Shown: one piece after another, positions 9,777 to 19,782 of the stretch
Numbering within the stretch: position 1 is the first letter of the stretch
Layout of the letters: the number at the start of each line of letters is the position of its first letter
DNA from: Paraflavitalea devenefica
Lineage (GTDB): Bacteria; Bacteroidota; Bacteroidia; Chitinophagales; Chitinophagaceae
Length of the DNA: 64,000 nucleotides
Assembly: GCF_011759375.1 (NCBI RefSeq)
Contig: NZ_JAARML010000006.1
Coordinates: 1 to 64,000, forward strand
Reading direction: 5' to 3'
Notes under the pieces: generated by a model
Databases searched by the model: none
What the model was told of the DNA's origin: nothing
Seen by the model: the letters and a program-made list of their open reading frames with translations, nothing else
Made by a program: the position numbers and the translations under genes

Positions 9777-10961
9777 TTATTGGTACCGTTCTGTTCCGGG
9801 ATGAAAGGTGGACCAGGAGTGCCAGAATTCCTGGTATGACTGAACAGGCAATAGTTGCTGGCCCTTTAGCGGCCCTTCTATACATACCCCGTTCATGTTC
9901 CAGGCGGACTGTGTATTCAAATCCCGGAAAATGTCTTCCCCCCTGCCCTTCACAAATTGCAGGTACTGCCCATCCAAACGCCGGTTCCATATATGAAAAG
10001 TAGTCGTATCGCTTTCCAGCAGCAACAATACCGGTAAGCCCGGCAGGGAATCCTGGATCACTTCTTTACGCACCAGGTCATTCCAGTCATACGCTTTCGC
10101 CCACTTGCCATGTACAATGCCCACCACCCAGGACTTGAATTGCCAGGAACCCGAATCCCTTTTTTCCAGGTGATTGTCAATGGTGCCTTTATCAAAATCA
10201 GCCAGGTGTTCATATTGCAGCTTAAAAGAAGTGTCGGGCTGCAAAACTCCGGAGTTGGGATAAGCGGCCATCCAGGCAGCCAGGGTGGCCTGTGTAGAGG
10301 GGATTTCAGCTAGTTTCCTGCCTTTTAACGGCCCTGCTATAGCTTCTCCGCTAACCTGCCGCCACCAGCTTTTAGTAGTGGCATCTTCAAATAGCGCATT
10401 AAAATGATCCATCCCCACCAAACGGAACGTTTCTTTTTGTCCATTGACAACCGGGCTAAAAACCCGCCCCGTTCGGCAAACCGTACAATAGGTCACCATA
10501 ATGGGCGTATTACCCAGGGAATCCTGCACCTGGTGATGATAACCGATAAGCTGGATGGGATAAGCTTTTGATTCGCCATTGACCGTAACACCGATCACCA
10601 GCTTATCACCAGGTATATTGTTGGCTGCAGCACGGGCAAAGGTGATATCGGTAGGCTGATAAAACATTTTATCGGCCAGGAACCGGAAATTAAAAAAGTA
10701 AAAGATCACGGCATACAAGGCCAGGCCACTCACCAGCAATACCTTTTTCCAGGTCTTCGCCTGTTTGAATATATGTATTACCGGGTATACAATCAGCAAT
10801 AGACCAACAATCCGCAACCAGCCTATATTGTTATGAAGCCAGTAGGCGATACCAATGGTATTGCTTTGCTGACTTCCCGGAAAAGGCATGATCAAATAAA
10901 CCCGTACTATTTCGGTGGAAAACAGCAACAGTAATCCCACTGCTAAAAGAAGTTGTTTCAT
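9777..10961 (-). CDS. DUF3179 domain membrane protein
   Basis: 394 residues. Three hydrophobic N-terminal segments (about 1-20, 43-63, 74-92) are followed by a DUF3179 domain. Its recognisable elements are the TYCTVCRTGRVF segment with two Cys (a CxxC-like pair at about 160-164) and GMDHFNALFEDATTKSWW. The Cys pair suggests metal or redox chemistry, but no function is established for this family. The gene starts 50 bp beyond the end of the FG-GAP lipoprotein gene on the same strand, so an operon is possible. Confidence 0.85.
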   Translation of the reverse strand: MKQLLLAVGLLLLFSTEIVRVYLIMPFPGSQQSNTIGIAYWLHNNIGWLRIVGLLLIVYPVIHIFKQAKTWKKVLLVSGLALYAVIFYFFNFRFLADKMFYQPTDITFARAAANNIPGDKLVIGVTVNGESKAYPIQLIGYHHQVQDSLGNTPIMVTYCTVCRTGRVFSPVVNGQKETFRLVGMDHFNALFEDATTKSWWRQVSGEAIAGPLKGRKLAEIPSTQATLAAWMAAYPNSGVLQPDTSFKLQYEHLADFDKGTIDNHLEKRDSGSWQFKSWVVGIVHGKWAKAYDWNDLVRKEVIQDSLPGLPVLLLLESDTTTFHIWNRRLDGQYLQFVKGRGEDIFRDLNTQSAWNMNGVCIEGPLKGQQLLPVQSYQEFWHSWSTFHPGTERYQ

Positions 10962-11010
10962 GCAGTAATGCTTATAAGTGATGTTAAGGACCGTTTATAG
11001 GATCAGGTTA

Positions 11011-13242
11011 TTAAAAGCTGCTTGTAGGAGCACAGCCAACTGCATTGGCGCCACCAAGGGTAAAATCCACTTTGGTCAGAGTAGTCTTCACCAACGTATT
11101 ACTGCCTTGCCTGATACGGATGTTGCCATTGGCCGCTATATCCCTGAACACCTGCACCGTTTGACTACCCGGCCATTTGATCTCAATGCTCTGGATACTG
11201 GTAGCTGTGCCAATGCCAATATGCTGCATCAGGGGATTAGCGCCAAAGCTGCCGCCGGAATTAACATCCCGGTAAACAGACCGCACCACGCCCTGCTCAC
11301 TAAACGTAACCTTTATTTTGGCGCCTATGGCTGCCCGGTTGCACTGCACTCCTTCCAATGAGATATTGATCCAGCGATTATCATTTTGCCCGGGATTTAC
11401 ATAGAGAGAATTCTGGTAAGCATCCCCCGCAAAAGCGCCCCCCATATCAATATAAATATCCTGGTCGCCATCATTGTCAAGATCGGCAAAAGCAACGCCA
11501 TGGCCTTTTTGCAGGTTGCCCACCCGCGCAGCCGTGGTAACATCCACAAACCCGCGCCCCTGTATATTTTTAAACAGCTTGTTAGGCACCAGCGACTGGT
11601 AATCGGGATTGCCCGTTCCAAAGTACATATCCAGGTAACCATCATTGTCTATATCCCCAAAATTACAGCCCATGGCAAACACTACTTTTTGCACGCCTGC
11701 CTTCTCTGATACATCTTCAAACGTTCCGTCGTGCTTATTCCTGTACAGGAGGAGCTTCCCGGAATTACCAACAGGCATCCCCAACGCTTCACCGGCAGCA
11801 TACCAGGCCAGCGACCGGTCAAACTCATAGCCTGATACCAACAGGTCGAGCCAGCCATCATTGTCATAGTCCCAGAACCAGGTGGGAAAGGTACGCGTGG
11901 TATTGCCGGCCAGACCTGCCTGCGCCGTTACATCGGTAAACGATACGGTCTTATCTTTTACTCCCTCATTCTTCAGCAACGCTTTCCGGCCACTCAGGCA
12001 GGAAATGAAAATATCCGTCAGCCCATCATTATTATAATCGCCCGACGTGACACCCTTCACAAAATCAATCATCTTACAACCGGCTTTCTCCGCCACTTCT
12101 GTAAAAGTACCGTTCCCGTTATTCATATACAGCTCACAGGGATTGGGATCTTTTTTATCCGATGTTTCGTTGCCAATGAATACATCCAGCCAGCCATCAT
12201 TGTTAAAATCGGCCCAGGTCGCTGTTTGGGTAGGATGAAAGGAAAGCAGGCCGCTTGCTTTGGTAACATCGGTAAAAGTACCATCGCCATTATTCTTCAG
12301 CAGGGAATTGGGCTCCTTGCCAAATTTCCCTTTCCAGGCGCCCCGCAATACAAAAATATCTTTGAGACCGTCATTGTTGTAATCAGTTTGCATAATATTC
12401 AGGCCGCCTGTAAATGCTTTCAGGCCCGATACTTCAGAAATATCGGTGAAGGAACCATTGCTGTTGTTGCGGCAATAATGCATCCCCTGGTCCAACGACC
12501 AACTGCTGGTGACGATATCGAGGTAACCATCATTATTGAAGTCATCTACAATATTGCCGCCGGCCATATTGTTCGTATTAAGTCCCATTTGTACCGCCAC
12601 ATCAACAAAGGGTTTTACGCCGGCGGAGGCGCCGGTATCCAATCCCTTGATCAGCCAGGCAGCCGGAACGTTATCCGGGTAGCCTCCGGTGGTCATATAA
12701 GCAATATTGAGCAGCCACCTGGATTCGAGGTCGTTGGGATCATATTGCAGCAGGCGCTCAAACTGTTCAATGGCTTTTTCCGATCCCCATTTATCACCAT
12801 GAACGCCTTTACCGGCGATGGGGAATACACAGGATTCACCTGAGTGATCTTTAACACAATTCCGGCGCTCTCCTATCCGCATACTGGTAATGGCGAGCTG
12901 CTTCATCACGGCCACTTGCGGGCCCTGTCCATGGTTGGATAGCTTGTTCAATACATTCTTACTGATCTCCATGGCTGTGTCCTCTTTACCCAGCTCCAGC
13001 ATGGCATTGGCCTTCAGGTATTCCACGTAAACGGCTTCCCGCAAACTGGGCGCTGTAGCCAGCATGGAGTCGTAAAAGTGCAATTTGGCCTCCGGGCAAA
13101 AATTATTGTAGGGCGAATAGGCAGATTGTGCAACAGTGGATAGCAGGCTGATCATTTCTTTATTGGAAGAAACACTGTTACCGCAGGAATTCAGCAGCAG
13201 GAATACGGCAACCATGGTTGCCATCTTGGATAAGGCATGCAT
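11011..13242 (-). CDS. FG-GAP/VCBS repeat lipoprotein with ASPIC/UnbV domain (CRTAC1-like)
   Basis: 743 residues from the ATG at 13242. This start is chosen because it gives a signal peptide with a lipobox (LLLNSC); 24 in-frame upstream codons have no such feature. A helical TPR-like region comes first (about 25-185), then at least seven FG-GAP repeats with the calcium-binding pattern DFNNDGYLD, DYNNDGLKD, DYDNDGWLD and so on, which should form a beta-propeller. An ASPIC/UnbV domain follows near the C-terminus (NRAAIGAKIKVTF). A surface or periplasmic binding protein; the ligand is unknown. Confidence 0.9.
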   Translation of the reverse strand: MHALSKMATMVAVFLLLNSCGNSVSSNKEMISLLSTVAQSAYSPYNNFCPEAKLHFYDSMLATAPSLREAVYVEYLKANAMLELGKEDTAMEISKNVLNKLSNHGQGPQVAVMKQLAITSMRIGERRNCVKDHSGESCVFPIAGKGVHGDKWGSEKAIEQFERLLQYDPNDLESRWLLNIAYMTTGGYPDNVPAAWLIKGLDTGASAGVKPFVDVAVQMGLNTNNMAGGNIVDDFNNDGYLDIVTSSWSLDQGMHYCRNNSNGSFTDISEVSGLKAFTGGLNIMQTDYNNDGLKDIFVLRGAWKGKFGKEPNSLLKNNGDGTFTDVTKASGLLSFHPTQTATWADFNNDGWLDVFIGNETSDKKDPNPCELYMNNGNGTFTEVAEKAGCKMIDFVKGVTSGDYNNDGLTDIFISCLSGRKALLKNEGVKDKTVSFTDVTAQAGLAGNTTRTFPTWFWDYDNDGWLDLLVSGYEFDRSLAWYAAGEALGMPVGNSGKLLLYRNKHDGTFEDVSEKAGVQKVVFAMGCNFGDIDNDGYLDMYFGTGNPDYQSLVPNKLFKNIQGRGFVDVTTAARVGNLQKGHGVAFADLDNDGDQDIYIDMGGAFAGDAYQNSLYVNPGQNDNRWINISLEGVQCNRAAIGAKIKVTFSEQGVVRSVYRDVNSGGSFGANPLMQHIGIGTATSIQSIEIKWPGSQTVQVFRDIAANGNIRIRQGSNTLVKTTLTKVDFTLGGANAVGCAPTSSF

Positions 13243-13274
13243 AACATACGTTTTATTGCTAACACGAATTTCTT

Positions 13275-13302
13275 CGCAGGGTCTCCCAGCGGGGACCCTG
13301 CG
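13275..13302. repeat. GAGTCC/GGGTC-type palindromic hairpin, intergenic
   Basis: A 9-bp stem (CGCAGGGTC pairing with GACCCTGCG) and a 10-nt loop between two minus-strand genes. A related palindrome (GCAGAGTC with GACTCTGC) occurs at 46399-46424, and tandem GGAGTCC units lie at 31911-31947. It has no T-run, so it is more likely a REP-like element than a terminator. Confidence 0.55.
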
Positions 13303-13325
13303 GCATGAGTTCACACATTAAGCAC

Positions 13326-13862
13326 TCAGGCTCTCGGAGGCTTGTAATTATCAGCAATAAAGGAGTTGATCAGGGAAGCAACGATACAACCTGAGCGGTG
13401 TGTTGCCGGCGAGGCAGGTAATGTAAAATAATAACCGGTTACAGGTTGCTGGTACTCGTTGATGATATTGACCTTCTTGATCAGGGAGCGGTCATTGTTA
13501 TCGCCGGAAGGAATACCATTTACCTGTTTGGCATATTCATTCCGGGCGGTATAAAACTGTGTCTTGTTGGTATTGGGCAGGCATAGCAGGTACAACGTGT
13601 CACCACACATCTTCCTTTTCACGTAACTATAATAAATACCGTTGAGTTCCATTTCACCATCTACCCGCTCATAATCATTCCAGGTAGCCGCATACGGCAA
13701 GGGTAAATGCACCTTTACTTCTATCAGTTCATCATCGCGGTATTGCCGGGCATCTAATTGCTGTACGATGCGCTTATCGGATTGGACGACCAAATACTCA
13801 AATAAGAGGGAATACCCTGCCAGATTGAACAGGTGTACCGTAAGCAGTAGGATGGCCAGCAA
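13326..13862 (-). CDS. Hypothetical membrane-anchored protein
   Basis: 178 residues when started at the TTG at 13862. A CTG three codons upstream (13871) would give MKQLLAILLL, a more typical signal anchor, and an in-frame stop lies three codons before that. No ATG is available. After one hydrophobic N-terminal helix (1-22) the protein looks like mixed alpha/beta extracytoplasmic sequence with a late CIVASLINSFIAD helix. No family is recognised. It lies directly upstream of the FG-GAP lipoprotein gene on the same strand. Confidence 0.6.
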   Translation of the reverse strand: MLAILLLTVHLFNLAGYSLLFEYLVVQSDKRIVQQLDARQYRDDELIEVKVHLPLPYAATWNDYERVDGEMELNGIYYSYVKRKMCGDTLYLLCLPNTNKTQFYTARNEYAKQVNGIPSGDNNDRSLIKKVNIINEYQQPVTGYYFTLPASPATHRSGCIVASLINSFIADNYKPPRA

Positions 13863-14023
13863 TTGTTTCAGGAGAAAAGTTTATTGAATATAGCAAAAAA
13901 TAAGCATATAGCCTGATTTTTACCCCGGTCGTCTCCATACAAATAACCCCGGGGGCTACCCGGGGTTGGCTAAATTCTAACCTATAAACGGACAAACAAA
14001 AAGACGCACGATATAACAGGCTA

Positions 14024-16387
14024 CTACTCAGTGCGCAGGCTCTTGACCGGGTTGGCCAGTGCGGCCCTGATGGCCTGGTAGCTTACCGTAGCAAGGGCGA
14101 TCAATACGGATAATAATCCCGCCAGGGCAAATACCCACCACTGAATCGTGATCCGGTAAGGATAATCACTGAGCCAGGCATGCATGGCCCACCAGGCCAC
14201 AGGTACGGCGAGGAGGAAAGATATCAGTACCAGCATCAGGAAATCTTTAGACAAAAGGGCTGCCAGGCCGGACACGGAAGCGCCCAGCACCTTACGCACA
14301 CCAATCTCTTTCACCCTGCTTTCGGCCATATAGATGGCAAGGCCAAATAAACCAAGGCAGGAGATAAAAATGGTAAGACCGGCAAATAGTCCCGCCAGGG
14401 TGCCTATGCGCTGTTCATCTTCAAATTTTTGGGCATACTCTTCATCCACGAACTTATATTCAAAAGGATATTCCACATTGTATTTCCTGAAAATGCTTTC
14501 GGCTGTTTTTAAATTCTTTTCAGTGGTGTTATTGGAATTAAGCCGGATGAGGATGGTAAAGAACCAGGCCTTGCCACCCGCGATCAACATAGGCCGGGTA
14601 GGCTGATAAGGATCAGTTAAAATAAAATCCTTGATCACGCCTACAATATGCCATTCCTGCCCATTGTCCTTTACGATCTTGCCAATGGGGTTCTTAAACT
14701 TCATCACCTTCAGGGATGATTCATTAATGATCATACCGGTTGAGTCGGTAGGGAACTTTCGCAGGTCAAAATCACGGCCCTGCACAAACTGCAGTCCGGC
14801 TGTTTTGCCCAGGTCCTGGTCGGCATTATACCGGTAAAAATCTGTTTTATCATTGGGGTCTTTTCCCTCCCACTCCTGCCCCCATCCATCACTCCAGCTT
14901 TGCGTAATGGGAGCACTGGTCTTGGTAACAGAAGAGGCTGCACCGGTAGACAGCAATTCATTCCTGATGAGCTCGAAGTTCTTTTCAATATCGCCGGTAA
15001 AAACATGGTAAATGAGGCTGTTCTTATTATAGCCCGTATGCCTGTTCTGCGCATAATCAATTTGCTGCTTTACAATAATGGTGCAAATGATGAGTATAAT
15101 GGCAAAAGTGAACTGCAATACCACCAGTACTTTACGGGGAGCCACCAGCGCCTGTGTCTTTTTGAAGGTGCCTTTCAACACCTTTACAGGTTTAAAAGAA
15201 GACAGGAAAAAAGCCGGGTAACTGCCCGCCAGCAAACCCGTAAACAATACGAAACCGAGACCGACCAGCCAGAACCAGGGACTGCCATAAGGTACATAAA
15301 GCTCTTTATCGGTGAGCTTATTAAAGCCGCCCAGGCTGAGCTGTACCACAATAATGGCAAAGAATCCGGCGATCAATGACAGCAGCAGGGATTCCCCTAT
15401 GAACTGACCGATCAAAGAGATCTTCTGCGCGCCTACCACTTTGCGGATACCTACTTCCTTGGCCCGCTTTTCACTGCGGGCAGTACTGAGGTTCATAAAA
15501 TTGATGCAGGCGATCAGCAGAATAAAAGCAGCGACAATGCCAAACAGGCGCACAAAGGTGATGCGGCCACCGCCATCTTCCTTGCCATTGGTGAAGCTGG
15601 AATACAGCCTCCACTTGCTCATGGGATACAGGAACATTTCCCATTTGGGTTCATCCTTTGCATAACGTTGCTTCATCACTTTGACTTTGGGCGCCGCGGA
15701 AGCCAGGGTTGCATTCGGCTTCAGCAATACATAGGTGCGGGTGCTGTTATTGCCCCAGTTCTCGTCATCATCACCCGTAAAACGCTTATAGGCCCAGGGC
15801 ACCAGGTATTCAAACCTGAACCGGGTATTATTGGGCAGGTCTTCTAAAATACCGGTTACAGTAAAGTTCTCCTTATTGTCAATTTTGATGATCTTGCCCA
15901 TGGCATCTTCCTTGCCAAACAGCTTCTTCGCCAGCTTTTCCGTCAGTACAATCGAATGCATATCCTTGAGCACTACCGTGGGGTTACCTTTCAGCAGGGG
16001 GAAGCTAAAGATCTGCAGGAAGTTAGAATCCACCATCGTGCCCCGTACGGTCAACTTCTTATCGCCTACCGTAAATAAAAAATTGCTGCCCCAGTCTACC
16101 CTTGCCGCCATTTCTACTTCCGGCAGGTCTTTCTCCAAAGTCCGGGCCAGCACCTTGGGGGTGGTATTCCAGCAGTTCAGTTCCCCGCTGAACTCGGCCC
16201 GGTTCCAGGCTTCATAAATGCGGTCTTTCTTTTCATGAAACTGGTCATAGCTCACCTCATTTTGTATCCACAATAAAATGAGGATGGCGCTGGCCATGCC
16301 CACTACCAGTCCGGCTATATTAATACTGGAAAACCCTTTGCTGCGCATCATATTACGCCAGGCGATACGGAAGAAGCTTTTTATCAT
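14024..16387 (-). CDS. ABC transporter permease, FtsX/MacB family
   Basis: 787 residues, the standard length of the Bacteroidota double-FtsX permeases. TM1 is near 20-42, followed by a periplasmic MacB_PCD domain (about 60-240). TM2-4 form the first FtsX domain (about 280-425). A second periplasmic domain follows, and the last FtsX domain (about 665-785) contains GLAIYMAESRVKEIGVRKVLGAS. No ATPase gene is adjacent, so the ATP-binding partner must be elsewhere. Such permeases usually move lipoproteins, peptides or antibiotics or act in signalling; the substrate is unknown. A truncated relative lies at 23451-23944. Confidence 0.93.
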   Translation of the reverse strand: MIKSFFRIAWRNMMRSKGFSSINIAGLVVGMASAILILLWIQNEVSYDQFHEKKDRIYEAWNRAEFSGELNCWNTTPKVLARTLEKDLPEVEMAARVDWGSNFLFTVGDKKLTVRGTMVDSNFLQIFSFPLLKGNPTVVLKDMHSIVLTEKLAKKLFGKEDAMGKIIKIDNKENFTVTGILEDLPNNTRFRFEYLVPWAYKRFTGDDDENWGNNSTRTYVLLKPNATLASAAPKVKVMKQRYAKDEPKWEMFLYPMSKWRLYSSFTNGKEDGGGRITFVRLFGIVAAFILLIACINFMNLSTARSEKRAKEVGIRKVVGAQKISLIGQFIGESLLLSLIAGFFAIIVVQLSLGGFNKLTDKELYVPYGSPWFWLVGLGFVLFTGLLAGSYPAFFLSSFKPVKVLKGTFKKTQALVAPRKVLVVLQFTFAIILIICTIIVKQQIDYAQNRHTGYNKNSLIYHVFTGDIEKNFELIRNELLSTGAASSVTKTSAPITQSWSDGWGQEWEGKDPNDKTDFYRYNADQDLGKTAGLQFVQGRDFDLRKFPTDSTGMIINESSLKVMKFKNPIGKIVKDNGQEWHIVGVIKDFILTDPYQPTRPMLIAGGKAWFFTILIRLNSNNTTEKNLKTAESIFRKYNVEYPFEYKFVDEEYAQKFEDEQRIGTLAGLFAGLTIFISCLGLFGLAIYMAESRVKEIGVRKVLGASVSGLAALLSKDFLMLVLISFLLAVPVAWWAMHAWLSDYPYRITIQWWVFALAGLLSVLIALATVSYQAIRAALANPVKSLRTE

Positions 16388-16469
16388 AATCCAGGTTGGC
16401 TTTTTTGTATGGACGCATGGGGAGGGGAAATGTTACAGGCAGGGCGCCTCTTTTTTTAACTTTTAATGC

Positions 16470-16502
16470 CAAAAGCCTTTGGCGATGAACCAAAGGCTTT
16501 TG
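16470..16502 (-). terminator. Hairpin after the amidase gene, probable terminator
   Basis: A perfect 13-bp stem (16470-16482 with 16490-16502) and 7-nt loop, 22 bp beyond the amidase stop on the minus strand. The T-run is within the stem end, so termination strength is uncertain. Confidence 0.6.
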
Positions 16503-16524
16503 ACTTTAATGAGTTATTCTTTAT

Positions 16525-19461
16525 TTACCTCAACAACACCTTAAACGTCTGCACATTCCCCGATTGGGGATATACCGACAGCCAATACATGCCTTTACCC
16601 AATCCGGTAGCAGGGATCTTTACTTCCCCTGCCTGCGCAGCAGCATGATGGGAACGATATATTACCTGCCCCTGTCCGTTTGAAAGGATCACATTATAGG
16701 CAGGCGCATTGGCCACCCGCAACCGTATCGTGGATATTGCGGGGTTTTCCAGTACATAGAACATACGGGGTTTCTCTATAACAGCAGGCTTGCTGGTCAA
16801 CAGGGCGGCATTGCTTTGCAGGTACGTGACCGACTGACAAATGAGGTTATTCCTTACCGTCTCATTGGTAATGGCCTCAATAGGAAAACCGAAATACAAC
16901 ACCTTGAAAGCGCCCTGGTAACCAATACCGGCACCGGCGCCGCCGGAATAATTCAATACGATTTCCGATCCGCCATTGATATTGAGCACATCGGCATAAT
17001 CCACATCATAATAGCCATTCACTCCATTGCCAAAAGTGCCGGAACCGCCGGTCAGCAGGTTGGCCGTGCCGGCAAAATTATAAGTAGCTGCATCGTCACT
17101 TACATACACAGCTTTCAGGTAATTGTTATAAAAATCAAGGTCTACGTTGGGAGAAGCCGCACGGCCAATATCCCAGCCAATCTCAGCACCGGAGATCAAC
17201 AGGCGGCCACCGGCATTGAGGTAATTTTTGATCAGTTGTTTTTCGGTGGCATTCAGTGTTTGTTCTATCGTGCTTTCTTCACCAGCAAACCAGTCAACCC
17301 CGGTATAATTGGCAAGCGTCACGGAGCCTGCTGACACGGCATCGCTCTGTACACCATCGAAGGCAATACCACAACTGGTAAACCCATTGCCATGCTCCAC
17401 CATATAACTGTAATTGTTCATCTTATCCAATACCATCCTGCGCACATTGCCCAATGCCGCGCTTTCGTATTTTAACAGCATCGCAGCGGCATCCAGGCGA
17501 CTGAAGCCATCTACGAGCAGATACTTATCTGTGGCCCCTCCTGTGGGCGTACGGGCTGCTACCACACCGGAAGGGAAAGATTCTCCACCGGCATTGAAGG
17601 CCGTTATTTTAAAGTAATAAGTTTTACCCGCCACACCACTAAATGTATAGGAGGTGGTAGTTACTTCCACCGGGTTGTCGAAACCACGGCCATTTTCGCT
17701 GATGTATACGCGGTAACCCGTGGCGGCGTGTCCATAAATACCACCTGTTACAGGCGCTGTCCAGTTGAGCTGTATTTGTGCGGAGCTTGTATTTTTTGCC
17801 ATTACACGGGTGGGCTCTTCCGGCAGGAATACCAGTGGTATGCCATCCTCATAGCGGAAATATTTAACGATGCCTTTATACATAGCGCGGGCAGCTATCC
17901 GGCGGAATTCAGGGGCCCGGAGATCAGTAGCATCAGCCGCCAGGTCATGAAAGGCCAGTTCCACCAGCGTGCCGGGTATCTCATACAGCTCCCGCAGCTC
18001 ACCAAAGTTGGCTGTTTTTACGCCGCGGTCTGTCCAGGTAGACCGCCATCCGGCCCGCAGGTCGGTGATGATCTGTTTATGGATGCTGTCGCGCAATTGG
18101 GTGCTTCCCGCTGTAATGGTAGGATTTGATCCTGCTCCGTTATAACGATAAGTCTCCGTACCGGTGCCACCACCGGCATTGGTATGCAAAGCCACGTATA
18201 CCGCATCATTTACTTCTGTTGACACGCCTTTGCTCACTTCCCACTCCGCATACGTTGGCCGTACGGTTACATCTTCCCGGCAAACGGGATTGCCCTGGAA
18301 TTGTGCATACTGACGGGCTGATTCCTCAAACCTAGGCCTGCCGCTGGCAGAACCTCCATTCAGGCAATCCGGGTCGCCACCAACACCTCCTCCCAGCCGC
18401 ACGGCATCGGCGATAACAGCCTGGCCCGCATCGGCCGATTGGTTGCTGATGGTGATATTATAATTGCCGCCGGCAAAAAAGTAAAACTGTCCCAGGTATA
18501 TCCAGGTATCGCCATGCACTTCCTCATTCACGGTATAAGTAGCAGTACCGCCTGCATGGGTAACGGAATAACGCGCATCCGTAACACGGTTGGCGCCACT
18601 GATAAAACGTACCGATACCCAGTATAAGCCACTCGTTGTAACAGTAGGTTTGAAGATAGCGGTGGCTGTGGAAGTAGCAGCGGCTGTACTGAAACGATAA
18701 GTACCGCCATAACCGGCGATGGAACCGTTGGACCAGGTGCCTGTTTCGGTATAGGCCGGAGATCCCTGGTCGTTATTCACGATGATCTCATTGGTGTTCA
18801 CATCCCGTTCCCGCACGCTCCATACATGGGCGCCTGCATTCATCAGGTAATGTAACAGGTAATAGTCCACAGTTTCGGCTGTGATAAAATCCTCCACTAC
18901 CTGGTTGGTAGTGCCCCGTTGTGTAATAAAACCAGTGCCGGTATTATGCCATCCGTGGCCGGGACTAAGCCATACCGTTTTGCCGGTTAAAGCGCCGGTA
19001 ACGCCGGGTTTACCGCCGCCGGGGAATACCCGGGCAAGGGGACTTGTCACCTTGCCTGCCTTATCTGGGAATGGATCATAATTCTTTACGGCCCTGTACT
19101 TTTGTAGCGGCGGCGCCTCTACAAAATAATCCAGCGCTTTCCAGGTACCGGATGTTTTTTCTCTGGCCAGTAATTGAATGTTTTCTGTATTGGTCTCTGT
19201 GGTCAGGTGAGCCAGTAGTTCTATTAATGCTTCTGACTCCGTTTCTCCCAACCCTCCCCTGCGCAGGGAACTGTCTGTATTAAAATAGATCTGCAGTGTG
19301 CCTGCCTTTTTAACAACACTATCGGCCCGCAGGTGAATAGCGTGCTCACTCCTGATGAGCTTGTTGATCTGTAAGGCAATGGTAGTGTCGCGTTGCGCGT
19401 AGGTGGTAATAGCCTGTAATACGAGGAATACAGGTAAAAGCAAAGGATAATGTTTTCTCAT
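16525..19461 (-). CDS. Secreted N-acetylmuramoyl-L-alanine amidase with inserted golvesin-like domain, FnIII and T9SS sorting domain
   Basis: 978 residues from the ATG at 19461, which gives a clean signal peptide ending TTYAQ. The Amidase_3 fold is split: the first zinc ligand is in LSPGHGWH, a Glu in QVVEDF follows, and later come VALHTNAG and LVELAFHD. Between the halves sits a beta-rich domain (about residues 220-350) resembling the golvesin C-terminal/xanthan-lyase domain. After the amidase come a fibronectin type III domain (about 590-680), a region resembling a ThuA/type-1 glutamine-amidotransferase-like fold (about 700-890), and a T9SS type A sorting domain ending in YPQSGNVQTFKVLL. 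Predicted to cleave peptidoglycan stem peptides outside the cell, perhaps on prey or debris. Confidence 0.85.
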   Translation of the reverse strand: MRKHYPLLLPVFLVLQAITTYAQRDTTIALQINKLIRSEHAIHLRADSVVKKAGTLQIYFNTDSSLRRGGLGETESEALIELLAHLTTETNTENIQLLAREKTSGTWKALDYFVEAPPLQKYRAVKNYDPFPDKAGKVTSPLARVFPGGGKPGVTGALTGKTVWLSPGHGWHNTGTGFITQRGTTNQVVEDFITAETVDYYLLHYLMNAGAHVWSVRERDVNTNEIIVNNDQGSPAYTETGTWSNGSIAGYGGTYRFSTAAATSTATAIFKPTVTTSGLYWVSVRFISGANRVTDARYSVTHAGGTATYTVNEEVHGDTWIYLGQFYFFAGGNYNITISNQSADAGQAVIADAVRLGGGVGGDPDCLNGGSASGRPRFEESARQYAQFQGNPVCREDVTVRPTYAEWEVSKGVSTEVNDAVYVALHTNAGGGTGTETYRYNGAGSNPTITAGSTQLRDSIHKQIITDLRAGWRSTWTDRGVKTANFGELRELYEIPGTLVELAFHDLAADATDLRAPEFRRIAARAMYKGIVKYFRYEDGIPLVFLPEEPTRVMAKNTSSAQIQLNWTAPVTGGIYGHAATGYRVYISENGRGFDNPVEVTTTSYTFSGVAGKTYYFKITAFNAGGESFPSGVVAARTPTGGATDKYLLVDGFSRLDAAAMLLKYESAALGNVRRMVLDKMNNYSYMVEHGNGFTSCGIAFDGVQSDAVSAGSVTLANYTGVDWFAGEESTIEQTLNATEKQLIKNYLNAGGRLLISGAEIGWDIGRAASPNVDLDFYNNYLKAVYVSDDAATYNFAGTANLLTGGSGTFGNGVNGYYDVDYADVLNINGGSEIVLNYSGGAGAGIGYQGAFKVLYFGFPIEAITNETVRNNLICQSVTYLQSNAALLTSKPAVIEKPRMFYVLENPAISTIRLRVANAPAYNVILSNGQGQVIYRSHHAAAQAGEVKIPATGLGKGMYWLSVYPQSGNVQTFKVLLR

Positions 19462-19782
19462 GAGTGTGACTGTTAGTTTATACTTAAACTTACTAAAAAC
19501 AACCACATGATCATGCGCAGGATTCTGCGTTTAAAAGGGCGTAGCCATGCAGGCCCAAAGAGCCAAATGAAGTAGGCTGGCAGCTTATCACAAGCGCTAT
19601 CAGTCTTCCTGTGATACCGAAACATTGGGAATGAGTGCCATTAGTTCCTACATCCGCTGCAGTAAATACTATGCGTTTTTCTGCGGGCAAGCGCGACGAA
19701 TAGGTATAAGCTGAAGAAAAAATTCATATTTATTTATCCACAACTGGTCTTAGTACGGCAGACCAATAAAGATGGATAGAAA
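19462..19782. other. Intergenic stretch, no gene seen
   Basis: About 320 bp between two minus-strand genes. I see no convincing ORF, terminator or repeat. A weak hairpin (CGCAG with CTGCG) lies near 19516. Confidence 0.4.
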
